Notes: generated by a model from the letters alone, not told the origin. Positions 31,629 through 40,688 are shown, counted from the first letter of the stretch. The stretch: 64,000 bases of DNA from Leptospira barantonii (GCF_002811925.1 NZ_NPDS01000004.1:124001-188000); one strand, 5' to 3'. Numbers and translations: made by a program.

Positions 31629-32633
31629 ATGCCTCCCGTTTTAGACGATTCCATCGCATTTGAAAGAAAACAAGAATCTCAGAATAGAATCGGCGAAGCC
31701 TTTCAAGGTCTTTGGCTGGAAGACGAGATTTGTTTTGCGATCGCCGGCGGCGGATGTAAGGCGTTCTACGGATTGGGTTTCGGTCACGAAATGAAATCCT
31801 GGGGATTGAAGTTCCGAGAAGTGTCCGGTGTTTCCGCCGGAGCCGCGATGGTTCTTTGTCTGATTTGCGGAGACGAGGAAGAATGTGTCGCCTTCTTCGA
31901 AAACATAGTTCGAAAGAATCCGGCCAACTTTTATTTCAGTCGTCTTTTCAAAGGAGAAAGGGCGTTTCCTCACGAGGACATGTATCGCAAAACGATCCGA
32001 TTCGGAATGGACTTTCAAAAGATTATGAAGTCCGGAACGAAAGTTTTCATTCATACGTTACGCGCCATTCCAAAGGAAGATTCATTTAAGAATAAGTTCA
32101 GACTTGCAAGACTCATCGCAGAAACCGCAAAAGCTTTTCTCGAAGACGAAATGGATCGTCTTCGCGGCTTAAACACGGAAAGAATGCAAAGAGTACTCAG
32201 AAATTGGAATATGAAAGAAGTCTTATTTACGGAAAAGGACTTCGAAGACGAACAAACCGTGGAGCAGATCGTTCTCAATTCTTCCTCGGTTCCTCCGATC
32301 GTATCGGTTCAAAGTCACGGGAAAGAATATTACTTCGACGGGGGGCTGACGAATAACCTTCTTTTAGAAGCTTTCCCTCCCGATAAAAAGACGATCGGAA
32401 TCTACTACGAGCCGACGACGATCGTGGGCAAAGATCCGAAACTTTTGGAAAGATGTTTTTTACAAACCCCATCCGAACCTTTGCCGATTACTTCTTTCGA
32501 TTACACCGACCCGATCGGGGTGAGAAGGGCGTATGAGCTCGGCAAACAAGACGCTCGTTTGAATAAGGATAGAATTTTCGAATATCTCAAAAGAGATTGG
32601 GCCAAGGCCGTTTCTTCATTCCGATCCAAGTAG
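31629..32633 (+). CDS. Patatin-like phospholipase
   Basis: The 334-residue protein carries the patatin set: oxyanion-hole motif AGGGCKAFYGLG (residues ~37-48), nucleophile elbow GVSAG (~63-67) and the DGG catalytic aspartate (YYFDGGLTNN, ~237). It should be a Ser-Asp dyad acyl hydrolase acting on phospholipids. No signal peptide is seen, so it is probably cytosolic or peripheral to the membrane. It stands alone, upstream of the recombinase region. Confidence 0.87.
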   Translation: MPPVLDDSIAFERKQESQNRIGEAFQGLWLEDEICFAIAGGGCKAFYGLGFGHEMKSWGLKFREVSGVSAGAAMVLCLICGDEEECVAFFENIVRKNPANFYFSRLFKGERAFPHEDMYRKTIRFGMDFQKIMKSGTKVFIHTLRAIPKEDSFKNKFRLARLIAETAKAFLEDEMDRLRGLNTERMQRVLRNWNMKEVLFTEKDFEDEQTVEQIVLNSSSVPPIVSVQSHGKEYYFDGGLTNNLLLEAFPPDKKTIGIYYEPTTIVGKDPKLLERCFLQTPSEPLPITSFDYTDPIGVRRAYELGKQDARLNKDRIFEYLKRDWAKAVSSFRSK

Positions 32634-33090
32634 ATTTGTATTTCTTTTCCGCTTTCTATTCCGCCTAACGTTAGAGAAGGCGCAAGAAACTCCGAAGCTA
32701 AAAAATTCTCCCTTCCATTTTATAATTTCTAAATTCCAAGTTTCTCTCTTTTGATTCCCACGTTGGAGTTTGCCTCAGCTCGATCTTTGACCCGTTCTTT
32801 TTTCGAACTGGAGAATCTAAAAATTCAAAAGAACACAACGTTTCTATTTCGAAAAGCGGGATCGTTCTGTTATCGCTGACATGATTTCGATTCATTTTGA
32901 GGCAAAAGGAAATATGCGCTCGAATCTGTGAAAAATAAGAATCATTCAGAGGAAATGTGTCAGAATTTCCTTGACCTGTATACTACAGACGTCTATTTTT
33001 TCCACACCCTGTGACTTACCCGGCGGAGCTATAGTTACGCTCTATTTAAAATAAGCTATACATGCATTTAGTGTTTTTTAAGATTTCCCC
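32634..33090. other. Intergenic region before the recombinase gene
   Basis: About 450 bp with no supportable ORF. It holds the recombinase promoter (32971-32999) and, at 32663-32674, GCCTAAC immediately followed by GTTAG, which resembles the two outer boxes of an attC site fused together. Confidence 0.5.
32971..32999 (+). promoter_or_regulatory. Probable regulated promoter of the recombinase
   Basis: A TTGACC hexamer (32971-32976) and a TATTTT hexamer (32994-32999) are separated by 17 bp. Between them lies the palindrome CTGTA-TAC-TACAG (32976-32988), placed where a repressor would block RNA polymerase. The recombinase ATG is about 90 bp downstream. Confidence 0.5.
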
Positions 33091-34125
33091 ATGGACTTCC
33101 GCTTAGAACGCAATGGGAGATTTCTTTTAGTTCGTTTTCCGTATCATCAAGGCGCCTATGATTGGATCCGAACGCTTCCAAACGCGAAATGGAATTCTGA
33201 AAAGAAGTTTTGGATTTTTCCTTTTTCGGAATCGCTTCTTGAGAATTTTCTAAGTTTAAGAAATGCTAAAGTAACTCTCGAAGGAGAATTGGAACTTTTT
33301 TATTGGATTCGAAAGCTAAAGCTGAGTAATGCATCTCGAAGAACGATTCGCTCCTATCATTCGAACGTGCTTTCTTTTTTGAAATGGTCCGGTAAAAATC
33401 CCAAAGAAGTCACGAAAGAGGATCTTAATTCTTTCCTGGAATTCTCCTTTTTGGAAAAAGGACAGAGTTCCGCGACGGTCACGGCGAAAATTCAATCGCT
33501 CAACTCTTACTTCGGCGTTTTTTTAGGCAAACCTTGGTTCAAGGACCTTCCTCGTCCCAAAAGGGAGCAGAAACTTCCCGACATTCTTTCCACTTTAGAA
33601 GTTTATAAAATACTAAACGCGCTTGAGAATCCGAAACACAAACTTCTTCTTTCTTTTTGTTACGCGAGCGGTTTGCGTGTGAGTGAATTGGTTCATCTGA
33701 AGCCGAAGGACATAGACGAAAAAAGAAAAACGGTAAAAATCCGAGAAGGCAAGGGTAAGAAGGATCGTTTTACGATGTTGTCTCAGGCCTGCCTTTCGCT
33801 CTGGGAAGAATTTAGAGTTTCTCATCCTTACGAAGAATGGATTTTTCCCGGACAAGATCCAAGTAAGCCGATTCACATTCGAACTGCGGAAAAGATTTTC
33901 GAAAATGCAAAGTCGAAAGCGGGGATTACTAAAGACGTAAGCATCCACAGTCTTCGTCACGCGTTCGCGACTCATTTACTGGAAGCAGGCACGAATATCA
34001 AACACATTCAGTTTCTTTTGGGTCACAAAAGCGTCCGTACCACGGAGATTTACACGCGAGTCAGTCAAGTTCGTGTTACCAAAATTGAAAGTCCGCTCGA
34101 TTCTCTAAGCCGAAAATCGGATTAG
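33091..34125 (+). CDS. Tyrosine recombinase (Xer-like) with extra N-terminal domain; candidate cassette integrase
   Basis: The 344-residue protein has the catalytic set R196 (ASGLRVSEL), K221/K223 (EGKGKKDR), H286 and R289 (HSLRHAFATHLL), H312 (LLGHKSVRTTEIY) and Y321. Residues ~70-150 form a SAM-like core-binding domain. The first ~60 residues (RFLLVRFPYHQGAYDWIRTLPNAKWNSEKKFWIFPFSES) resemble a HARP-type module. R196 to H286 is 90 residues, like XerC/XerD. Classical IntI proteins have about 130 because of an extra insertion, which is missing here, although the SPLD near the C-terminus is IntI-like. It probably recombines the attC sites downstream; a host Xer or phage-type role is the alternative. 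There is no clear ribosome site before the ATG. Confidence 0.85.
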   Translation: MDFRLERNGRFLLVRFPYHQGAYDWIRTLPNAKWNSEKKFWIFPFSESLLENFLSLRNAKVTLEGELELFYWIRKLKLSNASRRTIRSYHSNVLSFLKWSGKNPKEVTKEDLNSFLEFSFLEKGQSSATVTAKIQSLNSYFGVFLGKPWFKDLPRPKREQKLPDILSTLEVYKILNALENPKHKLLLSFCYASGLRVSELVHLKPKDIDEKRKTVKIREGKGKKDRFTMLSQACLSLWEEFRVSHPYEEWIFPGQDPSKPIHIRTAEKIFENAKSKAGITKDVSIHSLRHAFATHLLEAGTNIKHIQFLLGHKSVRTTEIYTRVSQVRVTKIESPLDSLSRKSD

Positions 34126-34196
34126 CTGTTGTGCGTTTTTACGCCCTTCGGTTATTTTGTGAGTGGCGAGGTTTTTACGAAAGACGCAGAGTTGGA

Positions 34197-34208
34197 GTTA
34201 TGCGACAT
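34197..34208 (+). other. Candidate attI core site (cassette 1 entry point)
   Basis: GTTATGCGACAT, 72 bp past the recombinase stop, is identical to the 3' end of the attC sites at 37828-38012 and 42248-42432, but the paired upstream half is absent. A lone core site between the recombinase and the first cassette is what an attI looks like. Confidence 0.5.
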
Positions 34209-34294
34209 TTAGCTCGCGAATAAATCAGACCATAAAATTTCTATTGATTACTTTAAATTCAGTTAAATAATTGATTCGTACATTGGGAGAAATC

Positions 34295-34591
34295 ATGAAA
34301 AAATATTTATTTTTATCTGTCGGCTTTGAAAAACCAACACAAGAAATAATGGAAGCTTGGGGGAATTGGTTTACTCAAATAAAAGAAAGAATAGTGGATG
34401 CAGGCGGGCATTTTTCGATAGGGAGAGAAATTACCCGTAACGGAACAATCCAATTATCACTAGATTTAAACTCGATAACGGGTTACATTATAGTAAATGC
34501 TGAAAATATAGATCAAGCAGAAGAAATAGCAAGAAATTGTCCAATAATTACCAGCTTAAAAGTATTCGAGATAATGTCCGCGAAAAATTAA
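34295..34591 (+). CDS. Cassette 1: YCII-related protein
   Basis: This 98-residue protein (MKKYLFLSVGFEKPTQEIMEAWGNWFTQIKERIVDAGGHFSIGREIT...GYIIVNAENIDQAEEIARNCPI) fits the YCII-related ferredoxin-like fold, including the terminal AEEIARNCPI helix. The ATG at 34295 follows GGGAGA with good spacing; an in-frame TTG at 34271 is less likely. YCII proteins are small dimeric proteins, often of unknown chemistry. A relative coupled to a sigma factor lies at 55130. It is the first, and hence most recently inserted, cassette gene if the array follows integron logic. Confidence 0.75.
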   Translation: MKKYLFLSVGFEKPTQEIMEAWGNWFTQIKERIVDAGGHFSIGREITRNGTIQLSLDLNSITGYIIVNAENIDQAEEIARNCPIITSLKVFEIMSAKN

Positions 34592-34602
34592 CGTTTTATG
34601 AT

Positions 34603-35006
34603 TTATATCTTTTGATTCTTATATGCTAAGCCGATAAAAAATCCGGCAATTGCAAATTGAATAGTATGAAATATAGCCTGTATTACAAACCAAATATAAA
34701 TTGAATTTACTTCAATCTTTGCAGCGTTTGCTACCGTAGAAACTGAATATAAAAAAAGACCCATAATCAAGGAAAATTGTATTCCTCGAATAATTGAATG
34801 CCCCTTTTTATTAAAGAAAGGAAACAAATATGCTAAAATTAGCCCTTGAATTATCATAGATCCAAAGCCCAACGGAATAATCGGATCATTCCGATTATAT
34901 ATTCCAAAAGAATCATATAGCTCTTTGAAAAAGAGAAAATGCCAAGATGCTCCAAGTATGAATGTAGGATTAAATAGCCTAATACTGCAAATATAAATGC
35001 TTTCAT
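34603..35006 (-). pseudogene. Cassette 1: small membrane protein gene on the opposite strand, frameshifted
   Basis: On the minus strand an AAAGGAG site precedes an ATG at 35006 that opens MKAFIFAVLGYLIL. This frame drifts off the hydrophobic pattern and stops after 50 codons. Shifting frame near 34965 restores FILGASWHFLFFKELYDSFGIYNRNDPIIPLGFGSMIIQG, which continues to the stop at 34603. One lost base in the codon after ILxx explains both halves. The intact protein would have ~134 residues and about four helices, resembling DUF1761-type membrane proteins. Its orientation is opposite to all other cassette genes, and it converges on the YCII gene. Confidence 0.7.
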
Positions 35007-35114
35007 TTAATTGCTCCTTTCTCTTTGAGCGAAAATTTTAACACTGTGAAAGCGGAAATAAAACAAAAAAATCTAAGCAGGCTATAGTTTCTTACTGCCT
35101 CTTAGCTAAACGTC

Positions 35115-35294
35115 GCATAACTTCGTCTCCTCGCTCCGTTCGGGATTGCTAATGCAACCCTCACTCCGGCTCTGCACATTTGCTTTGTCACTCGGTTTGC
35201 GAGTCGCTCGCTAAGGCTCACTCAAACCTTGTGCCAACCGGGTCGCGTTAAAACGCTCGCGGCCGCAAACGTCGAGGAGACTCTTTCGTTAGGC
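35115..35294 (+). repeat. attC site 1 (ends cassette 1)
   Basis: It is bounded by GCATAAC and GTTAGGC. L boxes GTCTCCTCG and CGAGGAGAC are perfectly complementary. 180 bp; subfamily B. Confidence 0.85.
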
Positions 35295-35325
35295 GAAATC
35301 GTTATAATAATTTATAGGAAAAAAA

Positions 35326-36342
35326 ATGACGAAGAAAAGTATTGAACAAGTCTTTGTATCAACGGATATAAACTCCACACCTCCACGTAAATCATTCAAT
35401 TGGTCTGCTTTAGGAGCGATTGCCACTGTGGTTTCAATTTTGGTTGCAGTTGGATCGGTCTACAATCAGTACTCTCAAAAAAGACGAGAAATCAAAGTAG
35501 AAGTGCTTTATGTACAAAAATTAAATATGCTTGGTAGCGATGATGATCTAAAGGTTCAATTTACGTATAAACGAAAAGAGGTAGTGGACCCATATCGCAT
35601 TGGACTGAGACTTATAAATACAGGTGATGTCACGTTAGTTGCAAAAGGTGACTCTCGAAATGTTATTGGCGATGGTCTTAGACTTTGGATACCGAAGAAT
35701 TATCAAATTATGAAAATTATCAAAGAAAAATGTGATCTGCCATTGGAAATAGCAACGTTATCCTTAGATTCAATAAGCCTTTCGTTTCAGCAATGGAAAA
35801 CTGGGGAATTTTGTTCTTTTTCTCTTTACGTAACTGGAACAATTAAAGGTAGTAAAATTCCTTTTATGGAATTAAGAGAACGAGATATATATGAAGGAAC
35901 TGTAATTATTGAAGATAGCTCAACAAGGCCGTCGGATGAAAAATATAAAAGATATATTGATAAGTATTTTGGGAATTTTGCTTTAATTGGAAGTTCTTAT
36001 GCGTTCCTAGTTATTTTAAGCCTAGACATTATAATTTTTGCCTTTGGTATTATTGTGTTTGGAGAGTTGTTACGTAATAAGATGTGGAAATTCGTAAATA
36101 ATGATTCGTTTATAAAGTATATAACTTCAATTAGTGGTAAGCTTAAAGAAGAAGAATGCGATAAATACATAAAAGATCCTACATCACTACCAGAGGAGCT
36201 TTGGAAAGGTTATAATGGGCCACATATCCCTGAAAAGAATCCAGCTTTAACTTCGACCACTGAGATTGCAGTTGTGCTTAGCTTAATCATTTTAATACAA
36301 ATTGGTTGCGTTTTATCTCTCATGTCATTGATTTATTTATAA
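35326..36342 (+). CDS. Cassette 2: hypothetical membrane protein
   Basis: The 338-residue protein has one helix at ~28-45 (ALGAIATVVSILVAVGSVY), a ~170-residue beta-rich domain (KVEVLYVQKLNMLG...SLYVTGTIKGSKIPFMEL), a helix at ~222-245, a charged soluble stretch and a final helix at ~312-336. No family is recognised. The start is fixed by the attC end 31 bp upstream; a purine-rich AGGAAAAAAA serves as ribosome site. It is strongly AT-rich, as are most cassette genes. Confidence 0.75.
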   Translation: MTKKSIEQVFVSTDINSTPPRKSFNWSALGAIATVVSILVAVGSVYNQYSQKRREIKVEVLYVQKLNMLGSDDDLKVQFTYKRKEVVDPYRIGLRLINTGDVTLVAKGDSRNVIGDGLRLWIPKNYQIMKIIKEKCDLPLEIATLSLDSISLSFQQWKTGEFCSFSLYVTGTIKGSKIPFMELRERDIYEGTVIIEDSSTRPSDEKYKRYIDKYFGNFALIGSSYAFLVILSLDIIIFAFGIIVFGELLRNKMWKFVNNDSFIKYITSISGKLKEEECDKYIKDPTSLPEELWKGYNGPHIPEKNPALTSTTEIAVVLSLIILIQIGCVLSLMSLIYL

Positions 36343-36349
36343 CGACTTC

Positions 36350-36535
<186 letters not shown>

Positions 36536-36568
36536 CATGCTTAGTGAATGTCAATTTAGGAAAGCTCT

Positions 36569-37018
36569 ATGAAAAAGTATTATTTACTGTATTTGATTAA
36601 ATTTATTATCTGTATTCTTCTCATTTCCTGTACAGAAAGGATATCCTCGAATTTTCAAAATTATGCTGAAATGAGAAAATCTGAGTCATATTTAAATGGT
36701 TGGATTCCAAATGTGATTCCCGATGACGCAGTGGATATTTATGAAGTGCATGATTTAGATACTAATTCTATCTTTATCAAATTTATTTGTCGAGATGAGC
36801 TAAAATTTAAAAACCTCAAATTGATTAATAATTTTCGTATTTCTGAAGATCAGATCGATTCTTTAAAAAAATACGTTAGCGAAGACTTAAACATTTCAAA
36901 CTCTAATTTGTTAGCTTATGATTATAAAGGGTCGGATATCTATAATCATGTACGTCTTGGTCAACTATTGCGATTGAAGAGCGGCGGGCTCTGTTTTTAT
37001 TTTGATGGGAGATACTAA
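36569..37018 (+). CDS. Cassette 3: hypothetical lipoprotein
   Basis: The 149-residue precursor has a type II signal (KKYYLLYLIKFIICILLISC), with the lipid-bearing Cys at about residue 21. The mature part is small and mixed alpha/beta (DDAVDIYEVHDLDTNSIFIKFICRDELKFKNLK...GLCFYFDGRY). I do not recognise a family. It is the only gene in its cassette. Confidence 0.75.
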   Translation: MKKYYLLYLIKFIICILLISCTERISSNFQNYAEMRKSESYLNGWIPNVIPDDAVDIYEVHDLDTNSIFIKFICRDELKFKNLKLINNFRISEDQIDSLKKYVSEDLNISNSNLLAYDYKGSDIYNHVRLGQLLRLKSGGLCFYFDGRY

Positions 37019-37062
37019 AAGAGAAGGAAGAAACTTAGGAATTTAATATGACTAAGCACATC

Positions 37063-37245
<183 letters not shown>

Positions 37246-37387
37246 GCCATTGGGCTAATTATGCACAAGTTATAGTACTCTCGATTGGAATATTATTCTC
37301 CCAATTTAGTAATCCGGCTGAAAGTAGATGATATTCGGGTAATGTGATTGCCTAATTAAAGGCTATGAATTGCACTCAGTATAAAAC

Positions 37388-37786
37388 ATGACAGATTTAT
37401 TCTATCCATGCCCATGCTGTGGTTATATCGTTTTTTCTGAACCACCAGGTTCTTACGAGATTTGTCCAATTTGTTTTTGGGAGGATGATGCTTTACAGCT
37501 GGAATTTGCTACTACTCTCAGTGGAGGGGCTAATCATCTAACTCTTTTTCAAGCGCAGCTGAATTTTCTTGAATTTTATGCTTCAGAAAAAAGTTTACTA
37601 ATACATGTTCGGAAGCCAGCCCCCACAGATTTTTTAGATTCAGATTGGCGCCCTATCGATACAATTCGGGACAAGTTTGAGTCCTTTACAAACAAGCAGT
37701 GTCAACGAGCCATCTTAGATGAATCACTATATTATTGGAGACCAACTTTTTGGCGTAATCAAGGTAATTTATTGCGGCTCAAATAA
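37388..37786 (+). CDS. Cassette 4: CPCC-type cysteine-rich protein
   Basis: The 132-residue protein starts MTDLFYPCPCCGYIVFSEPPGSYEICPICFWEDD, the CPCC...CPICFWEDD signature of the Cys_rich_CPCC family, with four or five cysteines that probably bind zinc. The rest is alpha/beta (NHLTLFQAQLNFLEFYA). The function of the family is unknown, but it is frequent in mobile and polymorphic-toxin contexts. The 142 bp between the attC end and the start hold no other gene. Confidence 0.85.
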   Translation: MTDLFYPCPCCGYIVFSEPPGSYEICPICFWEDDALQLEFATTLSGGANHLTLFQAQLNFLEFYASEKSLLIHVRKPAPTDFLDSDWRPIDTIRDKFESFTNKQCQRAILDESLYYWRPTFWRNQGNLLRLK

Positions 37787-37827
37787 TGGAAGCGTAATAT
37801 ATGCAGATTTTAAAATTACCCAACGGC

Positions 37828-38012
37828 GCCTAACTTCGTCTCCTCGCTGCGTTCGGAATCGCTCATGCGATCCTCACTCCGGCTCCGCACATTTGCTTTG
37901 TCGCTCGGTTTGCGAGTCGTTCGCTAAGGCTCACTCAAACCTCGTGCCAATTCTTCCGCACGCTTAGGCGTGCTTCAGAACCGCAAACGTCGAGGAGACT
38001 CTTTCGTTATGC
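37828..38012 (+). repeat. attC site 4
   Basis: Bounded by GCCTAAC and GTTATGC; L boxes GTCTCCTCG and CGAGGAGAC. 185 bp; subfamily B. Confidence 0.86.
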
Positions 38013-38042
38013 GACATCGCTAATAAAAGCTTATAAGGAAAT

Positions 38043-38825
38043 ATGACTGAATTCAATAAAATAATCCGTTATCTAATTCCTGTATTTATTTACTTTGGAT
38101 ATACTTTTGTATTTATTAGTCTTTGGTTGTTACCGAAGATATATTTTTACGAAATATTAGCGAACAGCAAAATTGAAATCTCTCTAATTATTCCTTTCGC
38201 GGCTGGTATAGGTTTCGTTATAAGTGCAATTCATCACTATTGCTTCTGGAATGTTCCTTTTTATCCGAAAACAAAATATCGAAATTTTATTAAAAATTTG
38301 GAACAATCAGGGCTATTAAAATTCGTAAAACAAAATAAGTATTCTGCAATTGAAAGAAAAGGTCTGCTATCTGTGATCAAACAATTTTTTCGGGAACCCA
38401 AAGTCTTGAAGAGGAAATATAGAAAATTAAATGAAGAGGACTATTGGAGGATCATTAATATTTTATGGCATAGATTGCGAGAGGACGATTTATCTTTTGA
38501 AAAAATCAATAGTCGAAACGACTCATTAACCGATTTAATGCATGGAAATGGATCCTCTCTCATATCGTTGATTCTGGCTGGTATAACATCTTGTTTTTAT
38601 ATTGCTTACTGCTATTTGGAATTTAATGTGTTGGCTACCGAGCTTTATAACAAATATACACTGGTATTCTTTTTTCTTTTTTTCGTGTTATTTTTACTTC
38701 ATTCTAAAAGCTATAAGTTTACTACTGAAAATTTGAATAAATTTGTTCAAGATGCATTATTTCATTCTTTATCATTAAAGAAAAAGAAAGATTTACCGGT
38801 AAAATTCTATCTTGGAAATTTTTAA
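38043..38825 (+). CDS. Cassette 5: hypothetical membrane protein
   Basis: The 260-residue protein has helices at ~10-33 and ~45-65, a cytosolic-looking basic and charged stretch (~80-170), and two helices at ~176-225 followed by a basic tail. No family is recognised. A two-plus-two helix layout with a charged centre could suit an effector or a signalling protein, but there is no motif to support a function. An AAGGAAAT site lies just before the ATG. Confidence 0.72.
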   Translation: MTEFNKIIRYLIPVFIYFGYTFVFISLWLLPKIYFYEILANSKIEISLIIPFAAGIGFVISAIHHYCFWNVPFYPKTKYRNFIKNLEQSGLLKFVKQNKYSAIERKGLLSVIKQFFREPKVLKRKYRKLNEEDYWRIINILWHRLREDDLSFEKINSRNDSLTDLMHGNGSSLISLILAGITSCFYIAYCYLEFNVLATELYNKYTLVFFFLFFVLFLLHSKSYKFTTENLNKFVQDALFHSLSLKKKKDLPVKFYLGNF

Positions 38826-38845
38826 ATATCAAGAATAGCGACGTC

Positions 38846-39024
38846 GCATAACTTCATCTCCTCGCTCCGTTCGAGATCGCTCATGCGACTCTCACTCCGG
38901 CTCCGCACATTGCTTTGTCACTTCGGTTCGCGAGCCGTTCGCTAAGGCTCGCTCGAACCTCGTGCCAATCCCTCGCGCACAAGCGCTTCGGGAACGCAAC
39001 GTCGAGGAGACTCTTTCGTTAGGC
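38846..39024 (+). repeat. attC site 5
   Basis: Bounded by GCATAAC and GTTAGGC. The left L region reads CATCTCCTCG against CGAGGAGAC, one mismatch from the subfamily B consensus. 179 bp. Confidence 0.85.
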
Positions 39025-39129
39025 GACATTCTCAAAAAAGAACTAGTGAATATGCAAACTTGCCTTCTAAATTCACTCGTTTTAATTATTAAATAATCTC
39101 AGCAATAATTTTAAGAATTAGGAGTTTAT

Positions 39130-39357
39130 ATGGCTTATAAGTATATGGTTAAGGCTTTCGTGCCTACGATCAAAGGATGTGGTGCCCAAGATCAAGGCTG
39201 GGATCAAGCACGCTGCCAACAGTTTAGTGACTTTTTGAATACAAACGCGGTAGACGGATGGCGTTTCCATTCGAGTGAATATCGCGAAGTCAAAGTCAAA
39301 GGTTGCTCAGGGGGAAGTGGAGCCTGGTTAGTTTGTACATTTGAAAAAGAAACATGA
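39130..39357 (+). CDS. Cassette 6: small DUF4177-like protein
   Basis: The 75-residue protein (YKYMVKAFVP...CQQFSDFLNTNAVDGWRFHSSEYREVKV..GAWLVCTFEKE) has the strand-helix-strand-strand outline and the GW turn of DUF4177. An AGGAG site lies before the ATG. Its stop overlaps the YidD start (ATGA), so the two cassette genes are coupled. Function unknown. Confidence 0.65.
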   Translation: MAYKYMVKAFVPTIKGCGAQDQGWDQARCQQFSDFLNTNAVDGWRFHSSEYREVKVKGCSGGSGAWLVCTFEKET

Positions 39358-39563
39358 GGTATTTGGGGATCTTAGGAATTAAATTTTATCAAAGATATAT
39401 GCGCTCTCTACATAATAGAGAGTGCATATATAATCCCTCTTGCTCAAATTATGGTATTCTATCAATAGAAAAGTATGGATTAATCAAAGGTTCCTATTAT
39501 ACATATTTACGAATTAAAAGATGCAATGGTGCATTATATACGGGCGGGGATGACTTCCCTTAG
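39354..39563 (+). CDS. yidD: Cassette 6: YidD-family membrane protein insertion factor
   Basis: The 69-residue protein (LGILGIKFYQRYMRSLHNRECIYNPSCSNYGILSIEKYGLIKGSYYTYLRIKRCN) matches YidD, including the YQRY segment and the CxxxPSCSxY motif. YidD proteins sit at the inner face of the membrane and assist YidC in inserting membrane proteins. The chromosomal copy normally lies in the rpmH-rnpA-yidD-yidC cluster, so this is an extra, cassette-borne one. It is short at the C-terminus but otherwise looks complete. Confidence 0.8.
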   Translation: MRYLGILGIKFYQRYMRSLHNRECIYNPSCSNYGILSIEKYGLIKGSYYTYLRIKRCNGALYTGGDDFP

Positions 39564-39624
39564 CTATGCATATATAGTATAGGAATTAAACTAAATTATT
39601 ATTGTAAATGGATTTGAGAACATC

Positions 39625-39808
<184 letters not shown>

Positions 39809-39823
39809 GACATTTTGAAATTA

Positions 39824-40672
39824 ATGAAAATCCGGATATTTCTATTATTCTATTTTGCTTTCTTTAGTAGTGATTTATTTTCAGAAAATCTCGGACTATT
39901 AGAAGAATACAAATTACTGCACCTCGACTTGTCAAATTTCAAAACATTTGGGTATAAATCGTACTTTAATAATAAATCAAACAAAGCAGAAGCCAAAATA
40001 AATAATCTTCAAGGATCCTTAAGGAGGGCAAAAAGCCGTTTTTCTTGCGGTATAGTAGGTTTTGGTTTTTTTAAAATCAAGTTATCAAATGGACGAATCG
40101 GATATAGTAGACAATGTGATCTCAAAGTAAGCAAAGATAGAGAACTAATAAACAAACAATATTCCTTCTTTGATAAAATTACTATACCTCACGAATCTGA
40201 TTCGATCACGTTTAGAATTCTTTTCGATAGAAGCATTTCTATAAAAACATCAAAAAATGAAGAGTTGATCATAGGAAAGTTAAAAACTTATAAAATTAAT
40301 CCTAAACTACTAGAATATTATAAAGAAGGCATTTACTTGCCTAAATCCAACGAGGTAATTAAAGATGAAGAGCTACAGGATGATCAAATATTTACTAGTC
40401 ATATCGAATTGAGCAATTGTGATTTATTTCCTGTTCTTTTGAGAATGTATTTTATTTTAATGACTGTAAATGAGAAACAAATTCCAAATATTGAATTCAA
40501 AAAAGAATTAATAAGAATGCAAATAATGAAAATTGCTAACGAAAATAATCAGTCTAAAAATGAAGTAACAGATGAATCGGATGAAAATATTATAGAGCAC
40601 TTGGATTCTGCTGAAAACCAAAGATTAATTTTCTTAGAAAATATTTTACCATTTATAAAGCACGATTATTGA
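39824..40672 (+). CDS. Cassette 7: hypothetical exported protein
   Basis: The 282-residue precursor has a hydrophobic N-terminal signal (MKIRIFLLFYFAFFSSDLFS) without a lipobox. An SH3-like region may lie at ~70-110 (FFKIKLSNGRIGYSRQCDLKV), and the C-terminus is helical and charged. The ATG at 39824 starts only 15 bp after the attC R' box with no ribosome site visible; a TTG at 39815 is possible. No family is recognised. Confidence 0.7.
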   Translation: MKIRIFLLFYFAFFSSDLFSENLGLLEEYKLLHLDLSNFKTFGYKSYFNNKSNKAEAKINNLQGSLRRAKSRFSCGIVGFGFFKIKLSNGRIGYSRQCDLKVSKDRELINKQYSFFDKITIPHESDSITFRILFDRSISIKTSKNEELIIGKLKTYKINPKLLEYYKEGIYLPKSNEVIKDEELQDDQIFTSHIELSNCDLFPVLLRMYFILMTVNEKQIPNIEFKKELIRMQIMKIANENNQSKNEVTDESDENIIEHLDSAENQRLIFLENILPFIKHDY

Positions 40673-40688
40673 AATCAATCAAAACGTC

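Noticed and set aside
37719..37967. Plus-strand ORF overlapping attC 4
   Set aside because: Half of it lies in the repeat and the start is within the CPCC gene; it is a shadow.
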